Shown: positions 1 to 11,074, numbered from the stretch's first letter. The stretch is 55,966 nt of DNA from Falciphora oryzae (GCA_000733355.1 JNVV01000036.1:1553-57518); one strand, 5' to 3'. Numbers and translations are program-made. The notes: generated by a model not told the origin, from the sequence alone.

Positions 1-861
1 CCTTTCCTATTTCACGTGCTGGTTAACGTTTGATAAATGACCCCAAAAAAATATCAACGGTAAATCGGGTGCGGCGCTGACTTTTCTTGACACCCGATCG
101 GGGAATAAGGGCACGAGGGGATTGCCTCAATCCACGCTCGGCTGACCCTCGCGGGTTGTAGGCTGTGGGAGGCCGGAGCTAAAAGAGTAGAGCTCCTCGT
201 CCACCATTGGTCTAGTCCTAACCTCAAGCACAGGGGACAGCCTCTCGGCTCCGTGCAAGACCCGATTGTGGCTGCCGCAGGTTAGAATCATATCTTCAAT
301 CGAACCCCGACTGCGCGCCTTGTCCTCCAAAAAAAATGTCAGCAAAAGGGGAAATCCGGATCACGCTGTGGCATCCCGCCTGTGTGCCTGTGCCGCCCCC
401 GAGAGACGAAAGACGAGGGAAGACCCCGGCGAGCTGGAATAGCGCGTGGGAGTGGTGGGTAAGACGGACGTGGGAGCGTGAGTGACGTCTTTGGCTTCGG
501 TCCCCGGGAACAGCTGGCACCAACGCTAATTCCCGCCCCGAAGCTTCAAACACTTCTCGTCGTTTGGTCGAGTCTCTCCAATCGCGCCGCCACGCAGGGT
601 TGCGCAAAGGGAGCTTCCTTGCTTCTTTGCTCCTCCGAGAGCTGGAGCTTCCCATGGCTTTTTCTTGCTGGCTGACGCCCCTGAAGGCACTCAATTATTG
701 TCCAATGCGCTCAGGTCCATGCCAGGCTCGGCGCCGCCCCATCGGACGTCCCAAAAGAGCTTCCTTGCTGCTGCAAGCTGCTGGTCATCAGCCAGCCTTG
801 TTGGTTGGTTGCTTGCTTATGTGGGATTACCACATGCATGTGCCTTATTTTTTTTGGCTTC

Positions 862-1038
862 TTCCCTTTTCCTTTCCCTTTCCCTTTCCCTTTTCCTTTC
901 CCTTTCCCTTTCCCTTTGCCTTTCCCTTTCCCTTTCCCTTTCCCTTTGCCTTTCCCTTTGCCTTTCCCTTTGCCTTTCCCTTTGCCTTTCCCTTTGCCTT
1001 TCCCTTTGCCTTTCCCTTTGCCTTTCCCTTTGCCTTTC
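862..1038. repeat. CCCTTT hexanucleotide array grading into a 12-nt higher-order unit
   Basis: About 175 bases built from CCCTTT units. The left part is plain hexamer with two CCTTTT interruptions. From about 940 rightwards every second unit ends in G, giving CCTTTCCCTTTG repeated about eight times without error. One strand is pure pyrimidine except for those G positions. The array reads as Phe-Pro or Leu-Ser runs in different frames, which explains the long but meaningless frames on both strands. It is not the TTAGGG telomere repeat of filamentous fungi. Confidence 0.95.
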
Positions 1039-1651
1039 ACCCCTTCTGCAGCGGCCGTCCATCCCCCCCGCTTGGCTGAAGCGGCCGGCGCGCTGGGTCC
1101 CTGGTGCCCTGGGAAATCTCGAGGAGGGAATACAAAGCAAAAGACGGGCTGCGATTGAAAGGGGTGTGTGTGTGAGTCGTGCTTCTGCCGCGTCTCTTGT
1201 CTAGGTCCGGTTTTTGGCTTGTGAAAGTGACAACGGCAACATGCGACGTCTCATGGCCCAAAAATCGGCACACCAGAGTTGCCGGCCCCCCCTCCTTTTT
1301 GTTTCCCGTTCTTTGTCTTGTGGTCCGTCTGGCGGTAGGGGTGCATTCGTGACCAAGGGGTCCGGCCGTGGCATCATGTATTTAAATGTACCGGCCTCTC
1401 CCGCTCCTTCGCTCGGGAGGCAACAAGTCCGGATCGGGACAGCAAAAAGCATTTATATCGACTCCCTCTCTTCCTCTCAGGTTGACCAACCGACTACCAC
1501 CCTTCCTTTGCCCATCACGCGCTCGTGCTCCAAATTCCAGCAAATATCCGTGCCCATACCTTTGATCACAACTCCGACGGACATTCGACAGAGGTCGAGC
1601 TTCAGCCTGTCGCTGTGCAGCGGGCCGAGATCCTCCGCACTACGGATATCC

Positions 1652-1661
1652 CCAATATAAA
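1652..1661 (+). promoter_or_regulatory. Overlapping CCAAT and TATAAA boxes
   Basis: CCAAT (1652-1656) overlaps TATAAA (1656-1661), about 110 bases before an ATG in a good context (ACAAAAATGG, ATG at 1771). Spacing suits a core promoter for the small gene that follows. Assigned from sequence only. Confidence 0.4.
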
Positions 1662-1770
1662 CCGCCGCCAACGTATCCGGTGACGTCTGTCGTCCGCGTC
1701 AGTCCGAGATTAGGGATTCAGAAACCAAAGTCGACACAATAAATAACCAGCCATTTCCCCAGAAACAAAA

Positions 1771-2135
1771 ATGGTTGCCGACTACCAGCACGCCGTCCTC
1801 GCCCGCCTGAGGATCGCTCTGACAAAGTGGGAGTGGGTCTCCGCATAGCAAGCTCTCGCCCTTCATTGGATCACCTGCCTATCTTTGAACCACATACATA
1901 CATACTCCTTTTGAACGTCCATTCAACAGAGCGAGCTTATCAGCTCACTTCACGTCGTGTAACCCTGACTAACGTTTCGACGCCGCTAACCCGCAGAGTG
2001 AGGGAGAGAGAGTTCGCTGCTACGCAGCCCCGGGTTCACCGGCGCAGAAGCAGCAGGGTCGTTGCCATCCCGGACGCTGACGGCGGCAAGAGCACCCAGT
2101 TCACGAGGCAGAAGGTGGTCAGGGTGTTGCTATAA
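1771..2135 (+). CDS. Possible small two-exon protein (66 aa)
   Basis: Proposed exons are 1771-1832 and 1997-2135. The ATG sits in an A-rich context downstream of a TATA box. The first exon begins MVADYQHAVLARLR, and read through it would stop after 25 codons. A GTGGGT donor at 1833 (or GTGGGA at 1827, giving 64 aa) is in the phase needed to join the acceptor CCCGCAG at 1996, which has CTGACTAAC and GCTAACC branch-like sites just before it. The second exon is basic (RVHRRRSSRVV) and ends KVVRVLL. No family is recognised, and no signal peptide or membrane helix is visible. It could also be the 5' leader of the hydrolase gene or chance. Confidence 0.35.
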
Positions 2136-2304
2136 GGGTTTTTTTTTTTTTTTTTTTGGTTGGGATACTCGCTCTTCCGCCAATCTTTGCTATCATTTCC
2201 TCGTCCGATTTTGCTTTTCTTCGTCTTCTGGGAAGCGGGAACCTACCCGGTTGTGCGCAAACATCACAATCCTTCTCTCACAGCTAAGCAAAAGGAACGA
2301 GAGA

Positions 2305-4087
2305 ATGTCTCCGCACAAGGTCGAGGACGCCGACGCGGCGCTTTCCAAGCCGTCGTCCGGCAGGAACTGGATCATGGGCGCCGAGGCCTTTGAGCGGAGG
2401 ATGCCGCACCACGACGGGATCAAGGCGCTGTGGGAGACCAAATGGAGGTTCCCAGTGAGTCCTTATTTCCTTTGCTGATTTTCTTGGGTTTTCATTTCGT
2501 CGTACCCAGTGCCCTGGCGTTCATGGTTATCTTGGTCGTGCTCTGGATCCTTTGTATAACACAGAGTATCGAGGGTCATATATGTGTACAGGAACTGGTT
2601 GCTTCATGGGTCCAACACAAACTCAATCAACTACAGATTTATTCCCGTCATTGAGCTCCTATCTAAAGTGACCTCGCCCCCACTGACCAAACAAAACAAA
2701 ACAAAAAGTGCTCCAAAAGCCTGTACCCGTTCCATGACGGCCAGTACGAGGACTTTGAGCCCATCTTTGCGCACCTGATCGCCCAAGACATCAACGACGG
2801 CACCTCGGCCGAGTACACGCAGGCATTCTTCGCGACGGCGGAGTCTCTAACCTCGCGCGCGGACGCAGCCGCTGCTGCGGGAGATCGCGAGGCGGCCACG
2901 GCGCTGTACCTGCGCGCCTGCACCGTCTACCGTATTGCACGCTTCCCCTACATCACATCCTACCCGGAAGTCAGCTGCCCCATCAAATGGCGCGCGTGGG
3001 AGGCCCAAAAGGAAGTGTACGCACGCTGCGGACGCGCGTGGGACGAGCCGCTGCAGGAGGTCGTGGTGCCGCACACGCACCGCAAGGGGAAAGACAGGGC
3101 GGCCATCCCGATCTACGTGCGTGTGCCGCGCAGGACGGCGGCTGGCGGCGAGGCGTGCCCAGCTGTGGTTCTCATGACGGGGCTGGACGGCTACCGACCG
3201 GATAGTACGTTACTTCTTGCTTCTTGCCCGCTACTCCGCGGAAACCCATGTCCCAATGTTCTATGGGGAAGCTACACGTGGAATTTGTTCCGTGAACTAA
3301 CACAAAGCAACACCACAACGACGCTAGACACGGTCCGGTGCGAAGAGTTCCTCAAGCGCGGCTGGGGCGTCGTGGTGGCGGAGATACCCGGGACGGCCGA
3401 CTGCCCGGCAGACGCCGCGGACCCCGAGAGCCCGGACCGGCTGTGGAGCAGCCTGCTGGACTGGATGGGCGCCGTCGGCTTCTTCGACATGGACAAGGTG
3501 CTGGTATGGGGTTTGAGTTCGGGCGGCTACTACGCCATCCGCGTCGCGCACACGCACCGCGATCGCCTCGCGGGTAGCGTCGCCCAGGGCGCGGGCTGCC
3601 ACTACTTTTACGACCGCGAGTGGCTGGACCGGGCCGATGGGCACGAGTATCCCTTCAGGTAGGTTTTTTTTTTTTTTTTTTTTTTTTTAACCCTTTGCTG
3701 CTACCACCGGGAGGTGTCTGGTTTTTGTGGTGGTGAGAAGAGGAAGAAGGGGAGGATCGGCGCTAACATAGCAAACCCAAACCTACACACAGACTCACCC
3801 CGGCCATGGCCATGAAGCACGGCTTCGAGTCGGTCGAGGCCTACAAAGAGGGCGTGCAGCGAAAGTTCTCGCTGCTCGAGACGGGCATCATCGACCGGCC
3901 GTCGACGCGGCTGCTGCTCGTCAACGGCACGCTCGACGGGCTCATGCCCATCGAGGACTCGATGATGCTGTTCGAGCACGGCTCGCCCAAGGAGGCGCGC
4001 TTCTTCACTGGCGCGCTGCACATGGGCTACCCCAAGGCCAACGAGTCGGTCTACCCGTGGATGGAGGGCGTGATGGCGTCCAAGTAG
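2305..4087 (+). CDS. Ayg1/FrsA-type alpha/beta hydrolase (423 aa)
   Basis: Exons 2305-2454, 2709-3204, 3328-3658 and 3793-4087 join in phase to 423 residues, close to Aspergillus Ayg1 (about 406). The N-terminus carries the family signature KWRFP followed by CSKSLYPFHDG, which fixes the first intron. The nucleophile elbow is GLSSGG with Ser279. The likely acid is Asp374 in NGTLDGLMP and the likely base His402 in GALHMGY. Family knowledge: Ayg1 shortens a heptaketide naphthopyrone by hydrolysing a C-C bond in DHN-melanin synthesis, and other members process different polyketides. No polyketide synthase or reductase lies nearby, so the substrate is open. No signal peptide is seen, so it is probably cytosolic or endosomal. 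The third intron starts with a 25-nt T run. It converges on the GH43 gene with 162 bp between stops. Confidence 0.85.
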
Positions 4088-4249
4088 CGGCAGCACAGAG
4101 ACTGGAACGATTTTGGCATCTTTGTTTTCCCTTGTACTTTCTTGGATTGTCCTTTTTCATGCTGGAAACAAATAAACACACAAGTCCTATTCGAAACTAT
4201 CTACACGAAATCGCCATCCCACCCACGGACCAAACACGCGTCGTCACCT

Positions 4250-5242
4250 TCACTCGGCCGGTTTCTGGGTCGAGATCTTGCCGTCCTCGTCGTAAAAGAT
4301 CTCGCACACCTTGACGGAGCGCAGGTGGTCGACGCCCTTGCTGAGCTCGCAGTCGTGGTGGAACAGGTACCACCTGCCCTTGAACTCGACGATGGAGTGG
4401 TGCGTGGTCCAGCCCAGGACGGGCTCGAGGATGCGCCCGCCGTAGGTGAAGGGCCCGTAGGGGCTGTCGCCGACGGCGTAGCACAGGTAGTGCGTGTCGC
4501 CCGTCGAGTACGAGAAGTAGTACTTCCCCCGGTACTTATGCATCCACGCGGCCTCGAAGAAGCGGCGGTTGTGGTCGTCGGCCAGGATCTTTTGGCGCGT
4601 CTCGGGCGCCAGGATCTCGATCTCGCGTACCTCCTCGTCGAGCTGGCGCATGTCGCGCGTCAGGCGCGCCACCTTGGGCCCCAGCGCGTAGACCCCTTCG
4701 CCCGACGGCTCCTTGGGCCCCTGCATGGAGGCGTCGAAGACGTCGTTGCCGCCCTGGTAGCACTGCAGCTGGCCGCCCCAGAGGCCGCCAAAGTAGATGT
4801 AGGCGTCGGCGGCGTCCGTGTCGTCAACAAAGACGGCCGGGTCGATGCTGTACGAGCCCTTGATGGGCTCCGGGTCGGGCACGAACGGCCCCTCGGGGGT
4901 GTCGGCGACGGCGACGCCGATGCGGAAAACGCCCTGCTTGTCGCGGGCGGGGAAGTAGAGGTAGTACTTGCCGTCGCGTGTGGCGGCGTCCGGGGCCCAG
5001 AGCTGCTTGGAGACCCAGGGCACGTCCTCGGCGCGCAGGGCCAGGCCGTGGTCGACGACGGGGGCGGTCGGGTCTAGCGACTCGGTCGAGAAGACGTGGT
5101 AGTCGGCCATGTCGTACTGGTCGCCGTTGTCGTTGAACTTGATGTCGGTCTCGCGGTCGTGCGAGGGGTAGATGTAGATCTTGCCGTTGAACACGTGCGC
5201 CGACGGGTCGGCCGTGTAGAGGTGCGTGATGAGGGGGGCCAT
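4250..5242 (-). CDS. Glycoside hydrolase family 43 enzyme (330 aa)
   Basis: A single-exon gene. The expected catalytic residues of a five-bladed beta-propeller GH43 are visible: general base Asp12 in YTADPSAHVF, pKa modulator Asp134 in YSIDPAVF, and general acid Glu230 in FFEAAWMHK. WAPDAATRDGKYYLYFPA and the C-terminal HHSIVEFKGRWYLFHHD are further family hallmarks. Members cleave beta-1,4-xylosides or alpha-L-arabinofuranosides, and I cannot separate these by eye. There is no signal peptide from the chosen ATG, so an intracellular enzyme acting on imported oligosaccharides is likely. An in-frame ATG 41 codons upstream exists but would add a low-complexity leader. A TATATAAA box and a GGCTAAA motif lie upstream on the same strand. 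Confidence 0.9.
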   Translation of the reverse strand: MAPLITHLYTADPSAHVFNGKIYIYPSHDRETDIKFNDNGDQYDMADYHVFSTESLDPTAPVVDHGLALRAEDVPWVSKQLWAPDAATRDGKYYLYFPARDKQGVFRIGVAVADTPEGPFVPDPEPIKGSYSIDPAVFVDDTDAADAYIYFGGLWGGQLQCYQGGNDVFDASMQGPKEPSGEGVYALGPKVARLTRDMRQLDEEVREIEILAPETRQKILADDHNRRFFEAAWMHKYRGKYYFSYSTGDTHYLCYAVGDSPYGPFTYGGRILEPVLGWTTHHSIVEFKGRWYLFHHDCELSKGVDHLRSVKVCEIFYDEDGKISTQKPAE

Positions 5243-5374
5243 TGTGGTGGTTGTGGTTATCACTGCCACTCTTTTTCTTTCTCCCAGGGTCGGGTTGTCT
5301 GCCTGATGCTGGCTAGATGGATGGGTTGGAGACGGCGACCACGCTCCATGGCAGCACCATGTCATGACACGACA

Positions 5375-5382
5375 TTTATATA
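5375..5382 (-). promoter_or_regulatory. TATATAAA box of the GH43 gene
   Basis: On the minus strand the sequence reads TATATAAA about 135 bases before the GH43 ATG. Position and strand fit a core promoter. There is no competing open frame here. Confidence 0.45.
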
Positions 5383-5597
5383 TCTCCGTCTCCCCTCACC
5401 CTCCACACCTTATCCTCCCGCCCTGCCCCTCTCCTCACTTGGCACACACACGTCCCATCGCATTCAGGCACGACGTTTCGCCACGAGGGACCAAGCCCGA
5501 CTTCAACCAGGTCTGCCCGGGCCAGGTAGGTCGTTGCTGCTGATGCTTCTCTCTGTTGCGTGACGCCCGGCTGCGTGGGAAGGATCCATCTTTGCTA

Positions 5598-5604
5598 TTT
5601 AGCC
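5598..5604 (-). promoter_or_regulatory. GGCTAAA, possible XlnR/Xyr1 site
   Basis: The minus strand reads GGCTAAA about 355 bases upstream of the GH43 start. GGCTAA(A) is the known recognition core of the fungal xylanolytic activators XlnR/Xyr1. A seven-base match is expected by chance every few kilobases, so this is suggestive only. Confidence 0.3.
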
Positions 5605-6665
5605 TGATTTACCCGCCCCGCGGGCTCGGCTGGACGGTGCTGCGCGCGTGGTTGCGGCCTTTTTGTCTGTGACGCTTGCCAAGCGGGCCATTCAGGGTCT
5701 CGTGTTTTCCTCTACCTTGGTGGATGGAGACTGACAACGTGCGACCTGCATTGCATATATATGTGTGCTGCTTTTTGGGGTGCATCAGCCGCCGCCGGGA
5801 GCTTGGGGACTAGATCACGGCCGTGAAAAAGAAAAAAGAGAAAAAGCGTCAAGAGTCAAACTGAATGAATTGGCGATTGTGTCACTGCCTCGTCAAAGAA
5901 TTGACGCCCCTAGAAGGATGGCCCGCTCAGGCCACAGCCACCGCGAGACCCCGCACTGCACAGGCTGTTTTCAGCACGGCAAACGCCGCCTGACAGGCAG
6001 CACATTGAGGTAGGGGCGACTAGCACGTATGTTAGAAAGGGTCGAGGCGCCAACCGCGGGCCGGCCTGCATTTTTTTTCCTTGCGTCTTCTCGACCTTCT
6101 CGTCCATGGTTTCCCGCCATCGGGGCTTCGGGCGTACCGGCCAGAGACTACCAGGCCGAGACCCAGGCCTACCCTCGACACGCACGCGGGAGCAGCGCGG
6201 GCAGGCCTCAAACCTCAAGCCTCACGCCTCGCCAGCCCCGCGTCGTCCCGCCACGGACGCAGACGTGGCGTCGACGGGCCAAGATGGCATTTTGCAGGCG
6301 TTCCGTCTTTTTGCCCCAGGGCTGATGCGCCCAGCGCCCATCGCCCATGGCCTGGCGTGGGTTTTTCTAGGCCGGATTCGGCATCGAGCGAGGCGGCGAG
6401 GCTTGATGGTTTCGTGCCGCCTGCTCGGAGGTCTCTGCCCGCCTGGCAAGCGGCCTCGATCCGCACACGCCACCCATGGCCCCGTCGCGCCTCCCTCTTT
6501 GACTATCCTTGGGCTGAGATCTAAGGCTAAGCGCAGGTTGCGCATACTTGTCGCGTCTATAACTTGCAGAAAAGAAGCAAGTGCTTTCCTTGACTTCCCC
6601 GTTTGGCTCTTGCCCCTCTCGCCTCGCACACTTCCCAAGCCGGAAAGACCGACCTTCGCTTCTTT

Positions 6666-9493
6666 ATGGGTGCGATTGTGTCTTTTACGTCTTTGGTTGC
6701 GGTTGCCGCATCTCTGCTGCTGCCTAGGTACGCAGCTTCCTCATCTCCAGCCCAACACGACCCGGGTCTGGCGCGGCCAAGACGACTGCAAAGGCGGTGG
6801 AGCTGGACGTGGAACTAGAGTGCTTTCCATCGGGTGACCCCCACTCCCCGAGCCTCTGTGATGCCGGCAACGACGATAGCGACGCCGGTGGCGGTCACCC
6901 CGGCGGTCACCCCCGTCGTTATCTCGGCGGTCGCCCCGGCTTTCGCCCCGCCTGTCCCTCCCGCCATCACGCCGCCGCCCAGCCTGCTCAGCCCGACAGC
7001 CGACTTTGGAAATGGCTGCATGGCAAGTCCCACAGCCTGTCGTGATGCAAGAATGGTGTGTGGACGTCCAGGAACTAACATGGCCCTGAACTCTCTATAT
7101 AGGACCCCGAGAATGCGGCGGGCTGCAACGGCGGAATAGTCGGCTGCATCCGGAACCTCGGGGCCAGCTCCAACGACAGCTATGCCCAAGGCGTGGACTC
7201 GTGCTACTGCAGCAACGGGTGAGTGAATAGAGGGGGAAGCCTCACCAGCCGACGGCGCCCCCAACGAGAAGGGCACGGGAAGCTGACACCTCACAGCCTA
7301 GCGTATTTGCAATGTTATTACGCCTTCTTCACGGCGCGCTGCGGTTCCAACGCCATGTATGGTAAGTACCTGCTCTACCGAATCCACGCTGTGATGTCCT
7401 CGGCTCCTGCAGCTCACACGAGAGGCCTCCTCTCCAGATGCGTTCGCCGTGTACCAGGTCTTCTGGTTCAAGTCCATGTGCGGCACCGTCCCTGCCAGTG
7501 CCATGGCGCAGATCAAGCCGCCTTCGACCATGGAGCTTTCTTTCACGTAGGTCGCTTGTTCCCGGCTGCTCTCGGCCGGCCTGCTGACACGCCTAAAAGT
7601 TCTGTTCGAAGCACACGCCTCTCGAGCCGCTCCACGCCGCCGGCTAGAACGGGCACGCCTAGATACTCGGGGACAGGTCAGCTCCTTAGCGGCGCCTGCG
7701 CATCGCCTTCGTATACCCTCGCCGACGCTGGGAGCACCGTGTACTGGGCCGCCTATGTCGGCTGCACCAACGACCGGCCCGAGTGTTGCCCCTCGCCCGT
7801 TACCACCACGAACACGGTACCCTCTGATGCGCCTTCTACTCAGGACGGCGGCACCGGCACGCAGAGCAGCATGGGCTTTGCGTCGCCCAAGGATGCTGTC
7901 CAACTTACCCTTTCACGCTGCCCCGATGACTACTACTCAGTGTCTGGGTCTTGCTGCCCCAAGTAAGTTGTCCTCCCTTCTCCCCTGGCAACTGTCAGAC
8001 ACGACACTCAGGCCAACCGCTGACGTGGCTGTCTCCCTCTTCCAAGTGGCTATTTCCCCTTTACGCGCGCCGTGGGTGGCCAGACCCCCTGCTGGTCCTC
8101 GGTGAGCCGCATAACTACGGCCCCGACCTTGGCAGTCAACGTTGTGGGACAGCCGACCGACACAACCAAACCTACGTCAGCCGTCGTCAACGTCGCCTGG
8201 GCCGTCCAATATCCCCTCCCTCCTCAGCCCCAGTCCGCTTGGGGCCTATCACCTGGGGCCATTGCCGGCATCATCACCAGCATTTTCGCAGTCCTCCTAG
8301 GCCTTGGCCTCGTGTGGTTCTTCTGGCGCAAACGCAAAGCCGCCGCCCGTCAGGGCCTGCAGTTGCAGGACCCGGGAGCCGAAGCCACGGCCATGACCGA
8401 GTTCATGCCCGAGAAGAGTCCGGAATCTACCCCGATAGAGACCATGGGCAACAGCTCATCGCAACTGAGCATATCGCCTCAGGGGCCATTCACGGTGTCG
8501 CAGCAGCAGCACCAGGATCAGCCCAGCGGGCGTCCTCACTCTCATCAACCCCCACCTCCCACAAGCCGGGCCTACGTCGCCGAAGATTTGTACCACGCGC
8601 ATCTCAGCGGTGCCCCCGTCGCCTCTCCAACACCACCGCCACAGGCCTGGCCGACTTCCAAGCCGCCGCCGGACCAACAGCCGCGCTACAGCCTCGGTGT
8701 TGTTTTACGCGGCGCCGGCGGCAGCAAGAGTGATATCAGCAGCACGAACGTAAGCGTGCCGCTGCTTAGTGTGTCTCCAGTGGGCGGTAAAAGCAGGGGC
8801 AACACTCCCAGCCCCAACCCGACGGCCCTCCCGCCCCGCCTCGGGCCGCCGCCAACACGCCCGCTGCCTCTGATTCCGACCCCATTGCCACGACCGAAAA
8901 AGGCACCCCTTGCCAAAACAGCCGAGGGGAGCGCGGGAGCCGCGATACCTCCGGGGAATGGCGTCCATGGGAAGGGCTATATGGGAGATGGCATGCTCGC
9001 TCCTATCCCGCCAGCGGGCATGCGACATAACCAACATCAGCAACAGCGGCAACAAAGGACGCAGCAGCAATATCAACAACAACAACAACAGCCACAAAGG
9101 CAGCTGCTGCTGCTTCAACAGCAGCGCCGCCAACAGAAGCTGCAGCAGCAATACCACCAACAACAGCAGCAACAAAAGCTGCTACTGCAGCAACAACAAA
9201 AGCTGCTCCTGCAGCAGCGGCAGCAGCAGCAGCCACATCAGCAACCGCAGCCGCTGCCATCACAACAATTTTGCACATCGCCGCCGCAACAGCAACAAGC
9301 GCACCGGTTACCACCACAAAAACAGGTTTACACATCACCGTGGTGGCATCACCAACAAATGCCGACACACTACACACCGTCGGAACCAAGCTCTCCTGCC
9401 CAGTATCACCAGCAGCCTGTCTACACACAAGCTCAGTATCATCGCCCACAGTGCCCGCAACAGCCAATGGGATATCCACCACCTGCGATATAA
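6666..9493 (+). CDS. Cys-rich type I membrane protein with glutamine-rich cytoplasmic tail (798 aa)
   Basis: Seven exons join in phase: 6666-6727, 6821-7055, 7103-7218, 7297-7361, 7438-7546, 7600-7962, 8047-9493. Residues 1-20 (MGAIVSFTSLVAVAASLLLP) form a signal peptide. A Pro/Thr/Val-rich segment follows, then cysteine-rich modules (GCNGGIVGCIRNLG, SCYCSNG, LQCYYAFFTARCG, ECCPSP, CPDDYYSVSGSCCP, QTPCW). One helix spans about 387-411 (GAIAGIITSIFAVLLGLGLV) with a stop-transfer WRKRK. The remaining 385 residues are cytoplasmic, Pro/Ser-rich and then Gln-rich. The 47-bp intron at 7056 has a perfect CTAAC branch site. Domain order resembles fungal wall or surface sensors, but I recognise no named family, so a sensing role is inference. 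The least certain junctions are those of exon 2. Confidence 0.75.
9027..9290 (+). repeat. CAG/CAA-rich imperfect trinucleotide tract
   Basis: Dense CAG, CAA and CTG codons encode Gln runs broken by LLL, RR and QH in the tail of the membrane protein. The mixture of CAA and CAG shows it is not a fresh slippage product. The antisense frames of Val/Ala/Leu runs here are artefacts of this tract. Confidence 0.85.
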
Positions 9494-11025
9494 GGGCGTC
9501 TTGCTTCGAGTCAATCACTATACAGACGACGACATGCCCAATGTCTCTACGACTCTCCCTGTTTGCGCCACTGGTGCGTGCGTTGAGAGACCACGGCCGC
9601 CAAGTCATACACAATGAACCTATTTTTTTTCTTCTTTTCTAGCAGGACCTTTGCCCATCCTAAGCGATTTGTAGCCAATTACTGAATGGGTCAACAAGAC
9701 ATATTGCCAGCCTAGCTAACGACACATTTTCTTGCTTTTCCGACGTGCTTCTCATAACGGGCCGCCCCCTCGCTCTCAATATCTCCAAGAGGCCCAAGTA
9801 GGGTGTCGTGGTCTGCCGAGAAAGGTTGTCCTGCCATCATCGGACCTTTTCCAAGAATTTGTGTGTCGAGGCAAGCTGACGGCATGGCGGGGATAGGCGG
9901 GCCGGTATCAAGCCCAATCAAGTCAGCGTCCAACATCCCAGGTGTAGTGTTGAGCATTAGAAAACGGGCGTCAGATTTTTGTTTGTTTGTAGCGACGCTA
10001 GACCTTTCCCCCACGCCATCCGGAGTGATGAAGAGTGTTGGCATGGGAGGTAGATAGGTGTAGTCAGACTATGCAAAGAAAGAGCAGGGCCGTCTCTTGA
10101 TGCCGCCCTCGCGTTTTTCCCATCTCCCCCATCTCACACGTATTCAGCCGGCCAGCCTCCTGCCCTTGCTGGGGCGTCCGTAAGCCACCAACAACCTGAC
10201 CCGTCTGACATGCCGCCTCCTTCCTACCTCGGCCGCTGCACGTTGACGCTGACGATATTACCAACGCACTCTTCCTTTTCTCTCTTCCCTGCCGAGTTTC
10301 CATTCCATAATCTTGTGATACGACACCGGCAGAGAAAACGCAGCGAAGCCTCACAAGAGTCGTGGGGGTTTGCAAGCGCTGGTAGGAGGACGTGGCCGGT
10401 TGGCAGGCAGGTGGGTCAAGCGGGAGGGAGCCTGGACGGAGACCTACAAATGTTGGTGGTCCGGCCACCCCTTTTGGAAGCAGGCTAGTGTTGCCGAGCT
10501 TTCTTGCTTTCTTCACCCAGAAACACTGAAAGATGGAAGGAAAGTAGAGTAGTGTCATCATTCATTAGCTATCCCTGATAACCTAGCTCAACCTCGTTTG
10601 CCCGTGAGTATCATTATATCCTTGCGTCACACCGTATCAGCTACCCTTCCTCAACAGAAAAGAAACCCGGTCAGGGAAATATATCAATCTGGAGACCGGC
10701 GACGAGAAAAAACTCCTTCCCATACCCGAACCCGACTTACTTTTTGCTTTGCCATCGTCGAACCATCCATCGCCTTCCCCTCGTCCTCCTGGCAACAAAC
10801 GAGTGTCCTCTTCTTCAGGATAGCACCTTGTGCCTGTCCTTTTCGTCTCCGATCCTGCCCGTGTCAAATCTGTGTTTGCGCGCGCTCTCGTGATACACGA
10901 AAATGCCAGAGACGCCCAAGAAGCCCATACCCTTTTTGTTTTGTTTTCTCAACTCCGCCATCTCTTTCCTTGGGCACATAATACGTTTTCCTGTTGCCCT
11001 CAGTCATGAGAGACCTCCCGGCCTC

Positions 11026-11074
<49 letters not shown>

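Larger units (their letters stand above)
1..1770. other. Intergenic region left of the first gene
   Basis: No reading frame here looks like protein. The long frames at 700-1200 are by-products of the pyrimidine hexanucleotide array. The last 120 bases contain a CCAAT-TATAAA combination that probably serves the small gene starting at 1771. Confidence 0.6.
5243..6665. other. Divergent intergenic region between the GH43 and membrane-protein genes
   Basis: About 1.4 kb between two divergent starts. It holds the TATA and GGCTAAA motifs noted for the GH43 gene. Frames of 80-240 codons at 5.9-6.8 kb are compositionally random and overlap each other on both strands, so none is called. Confidence 0.6.

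Noticed and set aside
711..1204. Long frames of Gly-Lys, Phe-Pro or Leu-Ser repeats on both strands
   Set aside because: They are translations of the hexanucleotide array; no start context, domain or splice signal supports them.
2584..2660. Possible extra exon (NWLLHGSNTNSINYR) inside the first hydrolase intron
   Set aside because: It could be spliced from an alternative donor, but KWRFP joined directly to CSKSLYPFHDG matches the family better, and the downstream phase from this segment fails.
4142..5077. 311-codon plus-strand frame across the GH43 gene
   Set aside because: Composition shadow (Val/Ala/Leu/Asp-rich) of the GH43 frame, which has all three catalytic residues.
9712..10044. 110-codon minus-strand frame
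   Set aside because: No domain, no clear start context, no neighbouring exons; could be chance.
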